From NCBI GenBank assembly GCA_964419255.1, contig CAYQOU010000004.1, positions 1-64,000 on the forward strand: DNA of 64,000 nucleotides, written 5' to 3'. Below are positions 17,061 to 26,553 of this stretch, piece by piece (position 1 is the stretch's first letter; each line of letters starts with the position of its first letter). The notes under the pieces were generated by a model. The model was not told the DNA's origin, did not search any database, and was given only the letters and a program-made list of their open reading frames with translations. Position numbers and translations under genes: made by a program. This DNA comes from CAZPHU01 sp964419255 (GTDB lineage: Bacteria > Fibrobacterota > Chitinivibrionia > Chitinivibrionales > CAYFVL01).

Positions 17061-17215
17061 GGTATCCATGCTTCGACTGCGCTCGGCACAGCTGTGTTCC
17101 AAACCGTGGCTAACAATGGATTTGACTTGCCTTCGGCTATATCGCGCAGTGTGTTGCCGCTACTATGTGGCCCTGCATTAGCGAGGATGACAGAAGAAAC
17201 GAAGAGTGGTTATTC
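17061..17215 (+). repeat. dispersed intergenic repeat, copy 2
   Basis: Partner of the element at 6967-7113: the same opening (GGTATCCATGCTTCG), GTTCCAAA block and closing ACAGAAGAA plus TGGTTATTC, with a diverged middle. It fills much of the 518-bp gap between the FlgM-like gene and lysC. The rest of that gap holds only the terminator at 16926-16965 and the candidate promoter at 17322-17350. Confidence 0.45.
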
Positions 17216-17321
17216 TGAATAGATACCTACTCAAGCACGTTTATTGCTGGTGAAAAGGGAAATTGGCGGCTACAATATACATTTATACCGATTCAAACAC
17301 CGTGATTAGCCTTTCGAACAT

Positions 17322-17350
17322 TTGAGTAGATCTCTAATAGAATATATTTT
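17322..17350 (+). promoter_or_regulatory. candidate sigma-70 promoter for lysC
   Basis: TTGAGT (17322-17327) and TATTTT (17345-17350) separated by 17 bp, about 70 bp before the lysC start. A second -10-like TATGAT lies six bases further on. Based on consensus match only. Confidence 0.3.
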
Positions 17351-17418
17351 ATGATACTTCTAATGCGTTGCGCACACAGGATGGTTGTGCCCAACTTACA
17401 ATGTAATATGGAGATATC

Positions 17419-18780
17419 ATGGAGCATATCGTTTGCAAGTTTGGTGGCAGTTCCGTAGCCACCCGGCAGAGAATAGAGCAGGTCGCTTCTATTATTGAAG
17501 AAAACCCCCGCCGTCGCTGCATCGTCTTATCGGCGCCGGGAAAAGCACCGGGAATCGATGTCAAAGTCACTGATATGCTTTTGGCAATCAGTCGCAAATC
17601 TCTGGAGGAGGAAGATATCAGTGCGGAGGTAGCTGCGGTCAGAAAGCGCTACCACGATATCTATAAGCCGCTGGGGGTAGGAGAAAGCGGAGTCGAGGAG
17701 GTATTGAATATCCTTGATCGACGCATACAGGCCGATAAGACCGACCCCCTTCGTTATCGTGATTCACTGGTTGCATCGGGTGAAGATTTAAATGCGCGTC
17801 TGTTTGCAAAGTACCTCACAATCAGGGGAAATGATGCATGCTACCTCTCGCCTCAGGAAGCGAACCTTCTTGTCACCTCCAGCTTTGGTGATGCTCAGCC
17901 TCTAAATAAAACAACCAAAAACCTGAAAATCCTCAAGAAGCTTATCACCGAGAAAATAGTAGTCTTCCCCGGGTTCTTCGGCGTGACAAAGGATGGTCAT
18001 ATTGCCACATTCAGCCGGGGGGGATCGGATCTGACCGGTGCGCTCCTTGCTGAGGCGATAGATGCCGGTGAGTATGAGAATTTTACGGATGTTAATGGCA
18101 TTTTTTCCGCGAACCCCACTATCGTGGAATCTCCCGAGCAGATCCCTGCCCTCACGTATAAAGAGATGCGGGAGCTTTCTTATATCGGTTTTAACGTCTT
18201 ACACGAAGAGGCGGTGAAGCCGGTGATGTTTAAGATGATACCGATTCGTCTGAGAAATACAAACAATCTGAAAAATGATGGTACGTTGATTGTAGCAGAA
18301 CGTCTCCCCAGCGAACGGGATGTCATAGGAATTGCCAGTGGCGGCAGGTACTGCAGTTTTACCCTTCAAAAGTTTCTTATGAACAGAGAGAAGGGATTCG
18401 GCAGACGGCTTCTGGCGATTTTTGAAGATCTTAATCTCTCCTTTGAGCACTGCCCCTCGGGAGTCGATAATATTTCCGTCATTCTCGATCAGACCCAGCT
18501 GAAGCCCGGCTCCGCAAACGCGGTGATCCGCACCATAGAAAAGGAATTGTCGCCCGACTTTATAAAGACGGAATTCGATCTCTCTCTGATTGCGGTTGTG
18601 GGAGAAGGTCTTATTCAGAAAGTTGGTTTGCTGTCTCAAGCCGCTCAAGCGCTTGCCAATGCGGGGGTAAATATAAAGATGGTTAACCAGGGCAGCTCAG
18701 AGATAAGCGTGATTTTTGGTATCGATGCGGAAGACGAATCGGAGGCAGTAAACGCCTTGTACAAGGAATTTTTCTCTTAA
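17419..18780 (+). CDS. lysC: aspartate kinase
   Basis: A 453-residue monofunctional aspartate kinase, first step of the lysine, threonine and methionine pathway (aspartate plus ATP to aspartyl phosphate). The kinase domain opens with CKFGGSSVATRQRI (6-19) and includes SRGGSDLTGALLAEA and LSYIGFNVLHEEAVKP. Two C-terminal ACT domains (about 300-450) would give feedback control, ending with VNIKMVNQGSSEISVIFG. The length is typical of the LysC class with two ACT domains. It is transcribed alone, with a candidate promoter upstream. Confidence 0.95.
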   Translation: MEHIVCKFGGSSVATRQRIEQVASIIEENPRRRCIVLSAPGKAPGIDVKVTDMLLAISRKSLEEEDISAEVAAVRKRYHDIYKPLGVGESGVEEVLNILDRRIQADKTDPLRYRDSLVASGEDLNARLFAKYLTIRGNDACYLSPQEANLLVTSSFGDAQPLNKTTKNLKILKKLITEKIVVFPGFFGVTKDGHIATFSRGGSDLTGALLAEAIDAGEYENFTDVNGIFSANPTIVESPEQIPALTYKEMRELSYIGFNVLHEEAVKPVMFKMIPIRLRNTNNLKNDGTLIVAERLPSERDVIGIASGGRYCSFTLQKFLMNREKGFGRRLLAIFEDLNLSFEHCPSGVDNISVILDQTQLKPGSANAVIRTIEKELSPDFIKTEFDLSLIAVVGEGLIQKVGLLSQAAQALANAGVNIKMVNQGSSEISVIFGIDAEDESEAVNALYKEFFS

Positions 18781-18867
18781 ATTCGTGTTTCTTCTGAGTC
18801 GCTCAGCCAGGGCGGCTCAATTCTTCTCTCCAGCTTCTTCCCCGAAACATCTGGGTGGGCAAAGAAT

Positions 18868-19545
18868 CTAACCGATGGAAACGGTGCCAGCAAACACCGG
18901 ATAGAGCCACTGCATAATCAGGCCGGTGATAACAGGAACGGCAAGATTGTCGTTGATTGTCACATGAGGTGCGATACGCATCGGAATCAACTCAAGGATT
19001 GTAATCGACAGCGAAACAATAACCGCAATCGCCAGCGGTATTTTCCCGTCCCACTGCTGAAGCAGCAAGGGCAGGTGAGGAAAGACTAACACAAACAGCA
19101 TCATGGAGAGAATAAAACAGGCTAAGGAGCCTTCAAGCGATTTTTTTCCAATCTTTATCCGCCCGATTGCAAGACCGACAATAGCAGCAATGGCATCCCC
19201 GAGTATAAACAGGAAAAGGGTCATGAATGCGATGTGCGGGGAGCGATAAAACACGACGGAACAAATAAATGCAGCTCCGATGATATAGGTGGAGCCAGTG
19301 GTTTTTTTTGTCTCCTCCTCCCGAAGCATGTGCCCGAAAGAGGCATGAAAGATTTTCTGTACCTTTGGATGACGCATGCGGAGCCATTCGATCATAACAG
19401 ACCCGATAAGCAGCACAAGCAAAATAAGGGGAGCTACCCAGTAAGAGACCGAAGGTATCTGGGGAAGATAAAAAATACCGGCCGGCATCAAAAGTGCAAA
19501 CAGATGTAACAACTTGCGGTTTATTTCTTCTTTGGTTAATGCCAT
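18868..19545 (-). CDS. SEC59/DgkA-like polyprenol or diacylglycerol kinase-family membrane protein
   Basis: A 225-residue protein with about seven transmembrane helices. It resembles the phosphatidate cytidylyltransferase/dolichol-kinase family: an N-terminal NRKLLHLFALL motif, a cytosolic HPKVQKIFHASFGHMLREEE stretch, GSTYIIGA, the GDAIAAIVGLAIGRIKIGKK signature (about 125-144), and ITINDN-like NDNLAVP near the end. Members phosphorylate isoprenoid alcohols or diacylglycerol with CTP. ATG at 19545 is chosen because family homology begins there; the frame runs upstream to 19650 without an RBS. Its lipid substrate is unknown. Confidence 0.85.
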   Translation of the reverse strand: MALTKEEINRKLLHLFALLMPAGIFYLPQIPSVSYWVAPLILLVLLIGSVMIEWLRMRHPKVQKIFHASFGHMLREEETKKTTGSTYIIGAAFICSVVFYRSPHIAFMTLFLFILGDAIAAIVGLAIGRIKIGKKSLEGSLACFILSMMLFVLVFPHLPLLLQQWDGKIPLAIAVIVSLSITILELIPMRIAPHVTINDNLAVPVITGLIMQWLYPVFAGTVSIG

Positions 19546-19662
19546 CGGTGGGACTCCCAATCGGTTCAGTCTGAGACAATTCAAATAAAGCAAATGATCT
19601 GCTTTTATATCCAAACCATACAATCTATATTTTTCAACCCATAAATTCAATGAAAAGTAGCG

Positions 19663-20985
19663 TTAAGGTGTCAATTTTACCGGATACTCCCAACTACGGT
19701 AGGTATATGAAGAATAGGTCGGCTCTATCCTCAACAAGAATTCACCCGCCCCAGAGCCATAGGGAAAAGAAGTTTTTTGCATCCCCGGATAGATCATCTT
19801 CTTCCTGATCAGGTAGGTGGTATCCTCCCCGCTCAACTCCATCAGAGAAACATAGCTATATTCGGTTAAATCCGTCTGAAGAATACATCGATTGCTGTTT
19901 AATCGCTGCACCGCATATTTCTTGATATCGGTGCCGACCCAGAAGTACTGAGCACCCTTTTTTTCCGCCACAAACGTTTGTCCATAACGTTTCCAGATGG
20001 CAATACCCCTGGGTTCTACAAACTGCCCCTTCTCTTTTCCATGACTGCCGTATACATCCAACCTTTTCAGGTTATGATCGTATTTGATGACGCAGTGTTT
20101 GTCCTGTATGGTTATCCAGATATTGTGATAGTAGTCGGTTGCCGCGTATCCGGCGACATATCCAGACGCCATATTCTTTTTTGTGATTACTTTACCATCC
20201 AGCCCCAGTTTCCATATTCTGCGACCTGCTTTATCGGCGGTGAATATGAATTTTTCTCTATCGAACCGGCTCCAGTGATTCCGACCGTCGGCAACCGATA
20301 ACGTTGTGGGTCCATCGGCGAATCCCGGATTTATAAGCCTGTGCACACTCCCGTCAGGTTTGAACACAACGATTCGGTTATTACCCGTATCGGTCACATA
20401 TATGTGTCCCTCCTCATCCAGAGCCACCTGTGATGGCCCCTTCAGAAGCGATTGTCCCATTGCTTTTACCCATTTGACTCTTTTTTTGGGATTAAAAAGA
20501 TGCACGATTCGATTGTTGCCGCCATCCACGACGTACACATTTCCCTGAGGATCACAGGCAACCCCCGTGGGATTGAGAAACTCTCCTCGCCCGCTTCCCT
20601 TCTCACCGTACATCGCCAGTCCCCACATGGAGGTGTTATAAATAATCTGATGACGGCCCGAATTGACTCCATAGACCACCACCTCATCATCATCACCTTC
20701 TTTCGTGGTATCATCCCGGGCAATCATCTTTGCGGTTGCAAGCCCCTGCGGATTATCGAAAAAAGTACGCGGTCCGAAAAACATGAACAGATGCTTCGGG
20801 GTGGCCTTCGTAATACCATGTGAGTGTCTATACGGAGGAGGTACGAGAGATTTGGCATGCAGCTGCGGAAGTGAAAACATTCCGGTGACGAAAATCACCA
20901 TGAATAGAACCATCTGTCGTTGTGCTTTTTGGGGCTGTTTTCTGACTGTCACACTATCCTCTACATCATATTGGTGTTGCGACAT
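19663..20985 (-). CDS. exported NHL-repeat protein
   Basis: A 440-residue protein with a membrane or signal segment at about 25-44 (ending QLHA). At least three NHL beta-propeller units are visible: FLNPTGVACDPQGNVYVVDG, GPSQVALDEEGHIYVTDTG and FVEPRGIAIWKRYGQTFVAE, each with the NNRIV tail. NHL propellers bind proteins or sugars; no enzymatic function is evident. The conserved segment near residues 65-100 mentions no known motif. ATG start with GAGGT eight bases upstream. Likely periplasmic. It is divergent from the DUF6941 gene, 45 bp apart. Confidence 0.9.
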   Translation of the reverse strand: MSQHQYDVEDSVTVRKQPQKAQRQMVLFMVIFVTGMFSLPQLHAKSLVPPPYRHSHGITKATPKHLFMFFGPRTFFDNPQGLATAKMIARDDTTKEGDDDEVVVYGVNSGRHQIIYNTSMWGLAMYGEKGSGRGEFLNPTGVACDPQGNVYVVDGGNNRIVHLFNPKKRVKWVKAMGQSLLKGPSQVALDEEGHIYVTDTGNNRIVVFKPDGSVHRLINPGFADGPTTLSVADGRNHWSRFDREKFIFTADKAGRRIWKLGLDGKVITKKNMASGYVAGYAATDYYHNIWITIQDKHCVIKYDHNLKRLDVYGSHGKEKGQFVEPRGIAIWKRYGQTFVAEKKGAQYFWVGTDIKKYAVQRLNSNRCILQTDLTEYSYVSLMELSGEDTTYLIRKKMIYPGMQKTSFPYGSGAGEFLLRIEPTYSSYTYRSWEYPVKLTP

Positions 20986-21030
20986 ATTATTTTACCTCAG
21001 TTATATGCGACCGCCAAGGAGTTAAATTAT

Positions 21031-21483
21031 ATGAAACCCATTGTTCTGGCGATGGTAATATGCGACTACTGTTACCGGGACGCCCATACCGGCAAATACG
21101 TACTTGCCGGTACGTTTAATTCGATAAACAGTCCGTCCTTCCCTTCTAAACATGGTAATTGCGCCTTGTATGTTGCACTTACCGATATTGCGGCGGCCGG
21201 AACGCTGCAACTTTCATTCAGTAAGGAAGGCGGTGACTTTTCGATGAAACTTCCTCCATGGGAGGTTAAAGCACCCGAAAACAGGCGTGCGATCGTGGAG
21301 ATCGGCGGTAATATCAATGGATTACCTCTTCCCAAAGAGGGATACTACGAATTTACCCTTTTCTGGGATGATGCCATGATTTTCTCCCGCCGATTGCGTG
21401 CGGCAAAAGTTGATCTGCCAAAGAGGCCGCCCGAACAATCGACAAATCCCTTTGATCCGGACACCGATTCACCTCAGAACTGA
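21031..21483 (+). CDS. DUF6941-family protein
   Basis: A 150-residue cytosolic protein. The pattern of an N-terminal ICDYCYRDAHTGKYVLAGTF, a middle beta-sandwich (CALYVALTDIAAAGTLQLSF) and a GLPLPKEGYYEFTLFWDD end matches the small family DUF6941, whose function is unknown. The last 20 residues are proline-rich and acidic. ATG at 21031 has AAGGAG nine bases upstream. Followed 12 bp later by a small membrane protein gene, probably co-transcribed. Confidence 0.8.
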   Translation: MKPIVLAMVICDYCYRDAHTGKYVLAGTFNSINSPSFPSKHGNCALYVALTDIAAAGTLQLSFSKEGGDFSMKLPPWEVKAPENRRAIVEIGGNINGLPLPKEGYYEFTLFWDDAMIFSRRLRAAKVDLPKRPPEQSTNPFDPDTDSPQN

Positions 21484-21495
21484 TTGGATAAAACC

Positions 21496-21714
21496 ATGGA
21501 TACAGCTTCTATTCTTGCCAAAATAGTCGGATTTATACTTCTTCTATGGACCATTCGCAGCATTTACAAACATGTTAAGGCGCGACGTGCTGCAATGAAA
21601 GAAAATAAAGAAGAAGCTCAATCGATTACCGAACAGATCCTCAATAATATACTTCTCTACCTCTGGCTGGCATTTATGCTTGTGTTTTCCACGGGTATGA
21701 TTTTAAATAACTGA
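21496..21714 (+). CDS. small two-helix membrane protein
   Basis: A 72-residue protein: helix 1 at about 5-22 (ILAKIVGFILLLWTIRSI), a highly charged linker (HVKARRAAMKENKEEAQS), helix 2 at about 48-68 (ILLYLWLAFMLVFSTGMIL). No family recognised. ATG at 21496 is used; an in-frame TTG at 21484 directly abuts the previous stop. The stop codon is immediately followed by a hairpin repeat. Confidence 0.75.
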   Translation: MDTASILAKIVGFILLLWTIRSIYKHVKARRAAMKENKEEAQSITEQILNNILLYLWLAFMLVFSTGMILNN

Positions 21715-21774
21715 TACCTGAATTGAACGATCCTCCCGCGGCGATTCACACAATCTCCTGGAGCATAAGTGTGC
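21715..21774 (+). repeat. stop-abutting hairpin repeat, copy A
   Basis: Starts at the base after the TGA of the small membrane gene. Its 60 nt align along their length with 63134-63074 (minus strand): both open TACCTGAAT, share CGCGGCGATTCACAC, and close with GCATAA and TGC blocks. A 7-bp stem (TGAATTG with CGATTCA, one G-U) forms here; the same stem in copy B is all Watson-Crick. No T-run. Confidence 0.6.
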
Positions 21775-21817
21775 TATCCGGCTTTCATCGCAATTCGACT
21801 ATCCATTCGTTACGTGT

Positions 21818-22810
21818 TTAAACAGATTCCAGCCCCATAACATCGAAGGCATTCCGGAAATCTTCGGGTATGGGAGCCTGAATATTCACCTGCTCCTCGG
21901 TCAGGGGATGCACAAATGAAAGTGATTGCGCATGCAATGCGTGCCGATCGAAGCATTTCAAGACCCGATAAGCCAGCGGACGCTGCAGCGGCTGCAGTCT
22001 TTGAATCATTCCACGGTCTCCTCCATATGATGCATCGGCCAGAATCGGGAACCCGGCATAGCGACAATGCACACGTATCTGGTGGGTCCGTCCAGTATGA
22101 AGTCGGAAATGTAGAACGGAAATGCCGCTTTGAAACCAGACAAGCTCATATTCTGTCTGGGCAGCTTTGCCGTGGTGGTGGACTGTTCGCAGTATCGGAT
22201 TTGACCGGCTCCGAGCAATCGGAGCGTCAATTATTTCCTGCGCCAGAGGTCTTTTTCCCGCACAGATCCCGATGTATCGTTTATCAATATGTCTTTGGGT
22301 AAACAGATCGGCCAACGCGGCATGCATACGGTCGTTTTTGGCGACAAGAAGTATTCCGGAGGTATCCTTATCCAGTCGGTGAACGATTCCGGGACGTTGC
22401 TCTTCATACCCGCGGGACAGGTCGGCACCCCTGGACAGTAATGCATTTACAACCGTTCCGGTCCAATTACCGGCGCCGGGATGAACAATCATTCCGGCAG
22501 GCTTATTAATAGCCAAAAAGCCCTCATCCTCATACAGAACATCCAAAGGGATGTTTTCTGCCACAAGTTTTTTCTCCGCTCTGGCTTTCAGTTTCTCTCC
22601 GGCGACAAACACCCGGTCTCCCTCTCTGACCGTATTCCGCTTTCTGGGGACCGAATCGTTAAGCGTAATCATTCCCTCACCTATACACCTTTGAATATGG
22701 GCTCGGGAAAAGGAAGGATAGTGATCGGCGATAAAACGGTCCAGCCGCATGCCACTACATTCCCGAGTCACAACGATTACTTTCTCTGAAACCTGCTCAG
22801 CGTTACTCAT
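21818..22810 (-). CDS. rluD: RluD-family 23S rRNA pseudouridine synthase
   Basis: A 330-residue enzyme converting uridines of 23S rRNA to pseudouridine. An N-terminal S4 domain (about 15-80) has RLDRFIADHYPSFSRAHIQR; the catalytic domain carries the HRLDKDTSGILLVAK motif with the nucleophile Asp, and later LHTGRTHQIRVH. The ATG at 22810 overlaps the end of lspA by eight bases, so the two are coupled. A longer frame to 22921 runs inside lspA and is not used. The RluD versus RluC/RluA distinction rests on the overall pattern. Confidence 0.92.
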   Translation of the reverse strand: MSNAEQVSEKVIVVTRECSGMRLDRFIADHYPSFSRAHIQRCIGEGMITLNDSVPRKRNTVREGDRVFVAGEKLKARAEKKLVAENIPLDVLYEDEGFLAINKPAGMIVHPGAGNWTGTVVNALLSRGADLSRGYEEQRPGIVHRLDKDTSGILLVAKNDRMHAALADLFTQRHIDKRYIGICAGKRPLAQEIIDAPIARSRSNPILRTVHHHGKAAQTEYELVWFQSGISVLHFRLHTGRTHQIRVHCRYAGFPILADASYGGDRGMIQRLQPLQRPLAYRVLKCFDRHALHAQSLSFVHPLTEEQVNIQAPIPEDFRNAFDVMGLESV

Positions 22811-23384
22811 GAAGGCTTTGGGAAACGTCGGGCTGGGATGAAGATTTGGTCTCGGGTTTCTGTTCGGACTTGCGGCTGATCTCTTCCCGAATAAAATCCA
22901 CCAGCACCAGCCCCACACCAACCGTTATGAGGATATCGGCAATGTTGAAGATAGGCCAGGGATTAAGGGGCCAGAAATTAAGATCAACCTTGAGGAAATC
23001 GACCACCCCCTGATGCGGATGCACGACACGATCGAAAAGATTTCCCAACGCCCCCGGCATAATGAGTGCAATGCCCCAGAATACCCATCCGCTTTCAGTT
23101 TTGAGATGATGATAATAAAACAGCAGCAAAACGATAGCGATCGCGGAAAATACATAAAAGAAGAGATTTACCGGAATGCCGGGAATGAAGTCCTGAGGAT
23201 TGAGACCAAATAGCGCACCTTTGTTAAAAACAAAGAAAAACTCCAAATATGGAGTTATGATCGGAATAGTGCTGCCAACCGACATGTTTTGCATAACCAG
23301 ATGTTTAGTAATCCAGTCTGCAAAAAAACCGACGATAGTTACCGCCGCAAAAAAGCCCCACTTGTTTTTTTCTTTCAACCCCAT
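22803..23384 (-). CDS. lspA: lipoprotein signal peptidase (signal peptidase II)
   Basis: A 193-residue inner-membrane aspartyl protease that cleaves prolipoprotein signal peptides. Four transmembrane helices; catalytic Asp residues are in GALGNLFDRV (about 115-124) and FNIADILITVG (about 148-158). The N-terminus has the family DWITKHLV motif. A charged C-terminal tail of about 25 residues (EEISRKSEQKPETKSS) is longer than usual. It serves the many lipoproteins in this genome. First gene of the lspA-rluD pair. Confidence 0.96.
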   Translation of the reverse strand: MGLKEKNKWGFFAAVTIVGFFADWITKHLVMQNMSVGSTIPIITPYLEFFFVFNKGALFGLNPQDFIPGIPVNLFFYVFSAIAIVLLLFYYHHLKTESGWVFWGIALIMPGALGNLFDRVVHPHQGVVDFLKVDLNFWPLNPWPIFNIADILITVGVGLVLVDFIREEISRKSEQKPETKSSSQPDVSQSLHE

Positions 23385-23547
23385 TTTTCGCTCCGGATAT
23401 GATGCCTGCTCAGGTTTCTCAGAAAAGCTAACCTCTAACCGTTCTGTTTGACCAAAGCATCTGGGAAACCTATGTCATGAAAACAATATGCCTTGATGCG
23501 CAAAGCTATATTTAGTTAAATAATGAAACAAAAAGACCTTGGATAAT

Positions 23548-24396
23548 ATGGTAAAAGCTCACGCCTACTTCAAGATTATTCGACCAGCCAATGCATTTAT
23601 GACAGCAGCGACGGTTTTTTTGGGCTGGTGGCTCAGTAAATCTGCTCTCCCGCTCCATCAACTGATTCTCTTGATGTACGCTGCCGTCGCATCTTTAAGT
23701 TACGGCAATGTCATAAATGATATTGCGGATCTGGACACCGATCGTATAAATAAACCAGGCCGTCCTCTGCCGTCCGGCATGATTTCCGTAAAACAAGCTG
23801 CTACTTACAGCTTCATTTTAGCCTCCACAGCGCTGGCTGCCGGCTTTACCGTCTCGCCCCTATTTGGCCTCGCCACCGCTGTTCCGGTATTTCTTCTCTC
23901 TTTGTACGCCTGGAAACTAAAAGCAACTCCCCTGATCGGAAATCTGTTGGTGAGCCTCCTGGTGGCATATGCGCTAATATACGGAGGTCTAACATCCGAT
24001 CAGTTTTCACTCCTGTGGGGACCTGCATCCCTGGCATTTCTGATAAACATGTGCAGAGAAATTATAAAAGACCTTCAGGATATTAAAGGTGACAAAACCT
24101 CGGGTATACATACCACCGCTCTGCTCTCCCCCCGTATGATTAACCTGATGATTGTAGTCATCTCCGTTCTTTACCTTTTCGCGATATGGATACCGTTTTT
24201 TTCGGGTTTTGGGCCGATTTATCTGGCTTTGGTCTTTGTGACAACCATTCCGCTGCATGCCTGGTGGTTACGCCTGTTTTTCTCCGATAAAAGAGAGAGG
24301 AACTTCAGCACCATATCAGCCTCTATTAAAGTAGAGCTTCTCGCGGGACTCTTTTCGCTTTCAATAGATCGGCTACTTTTGCCCTTTATTCTTTAA
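23548..24396 (+). CDS. UbiA-family prenyltransferase, GGGP-transferase-like
   Basis: A 282-residue membrane protein with eight or nine helices. The first Asp-rich motif is NDIADLDTDRINKPGRPLPS (about 54-73); the second is EIIKDLQDIKGDKTSGIHT (about 167-185), the pattern of geranylgeranylglycerol-phosphate geranylgeranyltransferases and related UbiA enzymes. It would attach an isoprenoid chain to an acceptor. In bacteria of the FCB group the acceptor is uncertain; menaquinone or other lipids are possible. ATG at 23548 is preferred over TTG at 23539. Confidence 0.85.
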   Translation: MVKAHAYFKIIRPANAFMTAATVFLGWWLSKSALPLHQLILLMYAAVASLSYGNVINDIADLDTDRINKPGRPLPSGMISVKQAATYSFILASTALAAGFTVSPLFGLATAVPVFLLSLYAWKLKATPLIGNLLVSLLVAYALIYGGLTSDQFSLLWGPASLAFLINMCREIIKDLQDIKGDKTSGIHTTALLSPRMINLMIVVISVLYLFAIWIPFFSGFGPIYLALVFVTTIPLHAWWLRLFFSDKRERNFSTISASIKVELLAGLFSLSIDRLLLPFIL

Positions 24397-24500
24397 ATCA
24401 AAATATGCGAGATATTGACCGGAGCTTCAGGGTGCGATACAATGGAGTTGGCACCTGATCTTTTCCCCTGCCCACCTTGCCCTGCCCACCAAAGTAAAGT

Positions 24501-24531
24501 AAAAACGGCACCTCCACAGAGTGAAGATGCC
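24501..24531 (-). terminator. Rho-independent terminator after rpsA
   Basis: On the minus strand GGCATCTTC pairs with GGAGGTGCC (9 bp, including G-U pairs), loop of seven, then GTTTTTA. It lies 35 bp beyond the rpsA stop. Confidence 0.75.
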
Positions 24532-24565
24532 ATTGATATAAAGCCGTCTCAACGATACCTCGGGT

Positions 24566-26386
24566 TTATTTCTCGGTCTCGTCCTGTTCTTCCGGCTTGC
24601 TTTGCGATTCTGCGGCCGCAGACTCCTGGGCGTTTTCTTCCTCTGCAGGCTTTTGCTCTGCGGCGACCTCCTCGTCCTTTTGCTTCATCGGATACTCAGC
24701 GACGTGTTTTTCCCATTCGGCATCCTTACCCTTGAAATAATCGGCAATACTCAGTACGATTTTTCGACCTTCCAGGTCAAATTCGATGACCGCTGCCGGC
24801 ACCTTATCGCCGACTGAGTAGACGTTGGAGGGATGCTTTATATCCCGACCGAGCTGATTGAGAGGAATAAAGCCTTCCACCTCATCGGTCAGATTCACGA
24901 TCAGACCACGATCCAGAATACGGGCGACCTCCGCCTCCACTTCGGTTCCGACCCCATACTGGGTAGCCAACTCTCCCCAGGGATCTTCGGAAAGCTGTTT
25001 GAGCCCCAGACTGATACGACGCTTCTCTTCATCGATATCAAGCACCTTCACCTCAACCGTGTCGGACTTCTTCAAAACCTCGCTGGGGTGGTTGATTTTA
25101 CGAGTCCAAGACATATCGGAGATATGTATCAGACCGTCGACCCCCTCTTTCAACTCGATAAATGCTCCAAAAGCCGCGATGTTGCGAACCTTTCCGGAAA
25201 CAATCGAACCGACGGGAAACTCCGCTGAGATGTTTTCCCACGGATCGGGTTCAAGCTGCTTGAAACCAAGTGAAATCTTCTGATTGTCCTTGTCTACTTT
25301 CAGCACCACCGCCTCCACGATGTCTCCGATACCAACGATCTTGGACGGGTGCTTAATATGTTGAGTCCAGGACATCTCCGAGATATGAATAAGCCCTTCG
25401 ATACCCTTTTCCAGCTCCATGAATGCACCGTAATCGGTGATCGATACGATCTTTCCGCGTACACGTGCACCTTCCGGAAACTTCTCTTCGATACCTTTCC
25501 AGGGATGCTCGGTGAGCTGCTTGAGACCAAGGGAGATACGCTCCTTGTTTTCGTTGAAATCAAGCACCTTGACCTGCAGCTTTTCACCCAGGGCAACAAT
25601 CTCGGAGGGATGATTAACACGTCCCCAGGACATGTCGGTGATATGCAACAGACCGTCGACACCACCCAAATCGATAAAGGCACCGAAATCGGTGATATTC
25701 TTGACCGTCCCCTCGCGTACCTGCCCCTTTTCCAGTTCCTTGAGGATCTGCTCGCGCATATGCATACGCTGCTCCTCCAGTATAACCCTGCGGGATACAA
25801 CTATATTACGACGAGTCTTATTGACCTTGATTACACGAAACTCGTAGGTGTCACCGATAATTGCGTCCATGTCGGGTACCTGACGCAAATCGATTTGAGA
25901 TCCGGGCAGAAAGGCATCCACACCAAACAGATCAACAACAACACCACCCTTGATACGACGAAGCAGACGGCCCTTGACAGTCTTCTGGTCCTCGTATGCC
26001 TTGTAGATTTCATCCCATACACGAAGGAAATCGGCACGAGACTTGGAGAGAATCACCTGCCCCTCACTGTCTTCTACCTGTTCGAGAAAAACCTCAACAG
26101 TATCACCTTCTTTGAAATCTTCGATGTTTTTAAACTGGCTGACCGGTATCACGCCTTCACTCTTGAAGTTCACATCGACAAAGACTTCCTTATCGGTGAT
26201 TTTCAGAATACGGCCTTTTACAATATGTCCTTCTTCAATGCCTTCAAGTGATTCTTCATAATCTTCCAGCTTCTCCTCGACTTCGCCGGGGCGATAATAG
26301 CTTTCTTCGAATTCACTTAAATCAACGGGATTTCCCGCCGCATCTGTACCGACATGCTTCTTGTCGTCTACGGTAGCATCTGCCAT
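24566..26386 (-). CDS. rpsA: 30S ribosomal protein S1
   Basis: A 606-residue protein with six S1 RNA-binding repeats at about 53-120, 137-203, 220-290, 307-377, 394-464 and 480-550; repeats 3-5 share the DGLLHITDMSW / EGLIHISEMSW core. A Lys/Glu-rich tail follows (about 565-606). It brings mRNA to the small ribosomal subunit. The extra N-terminal 50 residues (DLSEFEESYYRPGEVEEKLE) and the acidic tail make it longer than the 557-residue E. coli protein. ATG with TAGGAG six bases upstream; cmk lies upstream on the same strand, a common arrangement. Confidence 0.97.
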   Translation of the reverse strand: MADATVDDKKHVGTDAAGNPVDLSEFEESYYRPGEVEEKLEDYEESLEGIEEGHIVKGRILKITDKEVFVDVNFKSEGVIPVSQFKNIEDFKEGDTVEVFLEQVEDSEGQVILSKSRADFLRVWDEIYKAYEDQKTVKGRLLRRIKGGVVVDLFGVDAFLPGSQIDLRQVPDMDAIIGDTYEFRVIKVNKTRRNIVVSRRVILEEQRMHMREQILKELEKGQVREGTVKNITDFGAFIDLGGVDGLLHITDMSWGRVNHPSEIVALGEKLQVKVLDFNENKERISLGLKQLTEHPWKGIEEKFPEGARVRGKIVSITDYGAFMELEKGIEGLIHISEMSWTQHIKHPSKIVGIGDIVEAVVLKVDKDNQKISLGFKQLEPDPWENISAEFPVGSIVSGKVRNIAAFGAFIELKEGVDGLIHISDMSWTRKINHPSEVLKKSDTVEVKVLDIDEEKRRISLGLKQLSEDPWGELATQYGVGTEVEAEVARILDRGLIVNLTDEVEGFIPLNQLGRDIKHPSNVYSVGDKVPAAVIEFDLEGRKIVLSIADYFKGKDAEWEKHVAEYPMKQKDEEVAAEQKPAEEENAQESAAAESQSKPEEQDETEK

Positions 26387-26553
26387 GGATACTCCTACAC
26401 AATGTTGAGGGTTAAAGGTTAATGTTTGTTTATGATTCTTACTAATTTTGTCATTCGCGTTTTACGGGTGAGCGATTCTCCGCCTTCCGCAGCTCGGCAC
26501 ATACGGTGGACAGATAACCGGATGACACCCTATCACAGGAGCTGCCGCTAAAG

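Noticed and set aside
18797..18820. Terminator after lysC
   Set aside because: Stem is imperfect and followed by only a weak T tract; not convincing.
25349..26251. 300-codon plus-strand frame
   Set aside because: Antisense to rpsA, an artefact of its repeated S1 modules.
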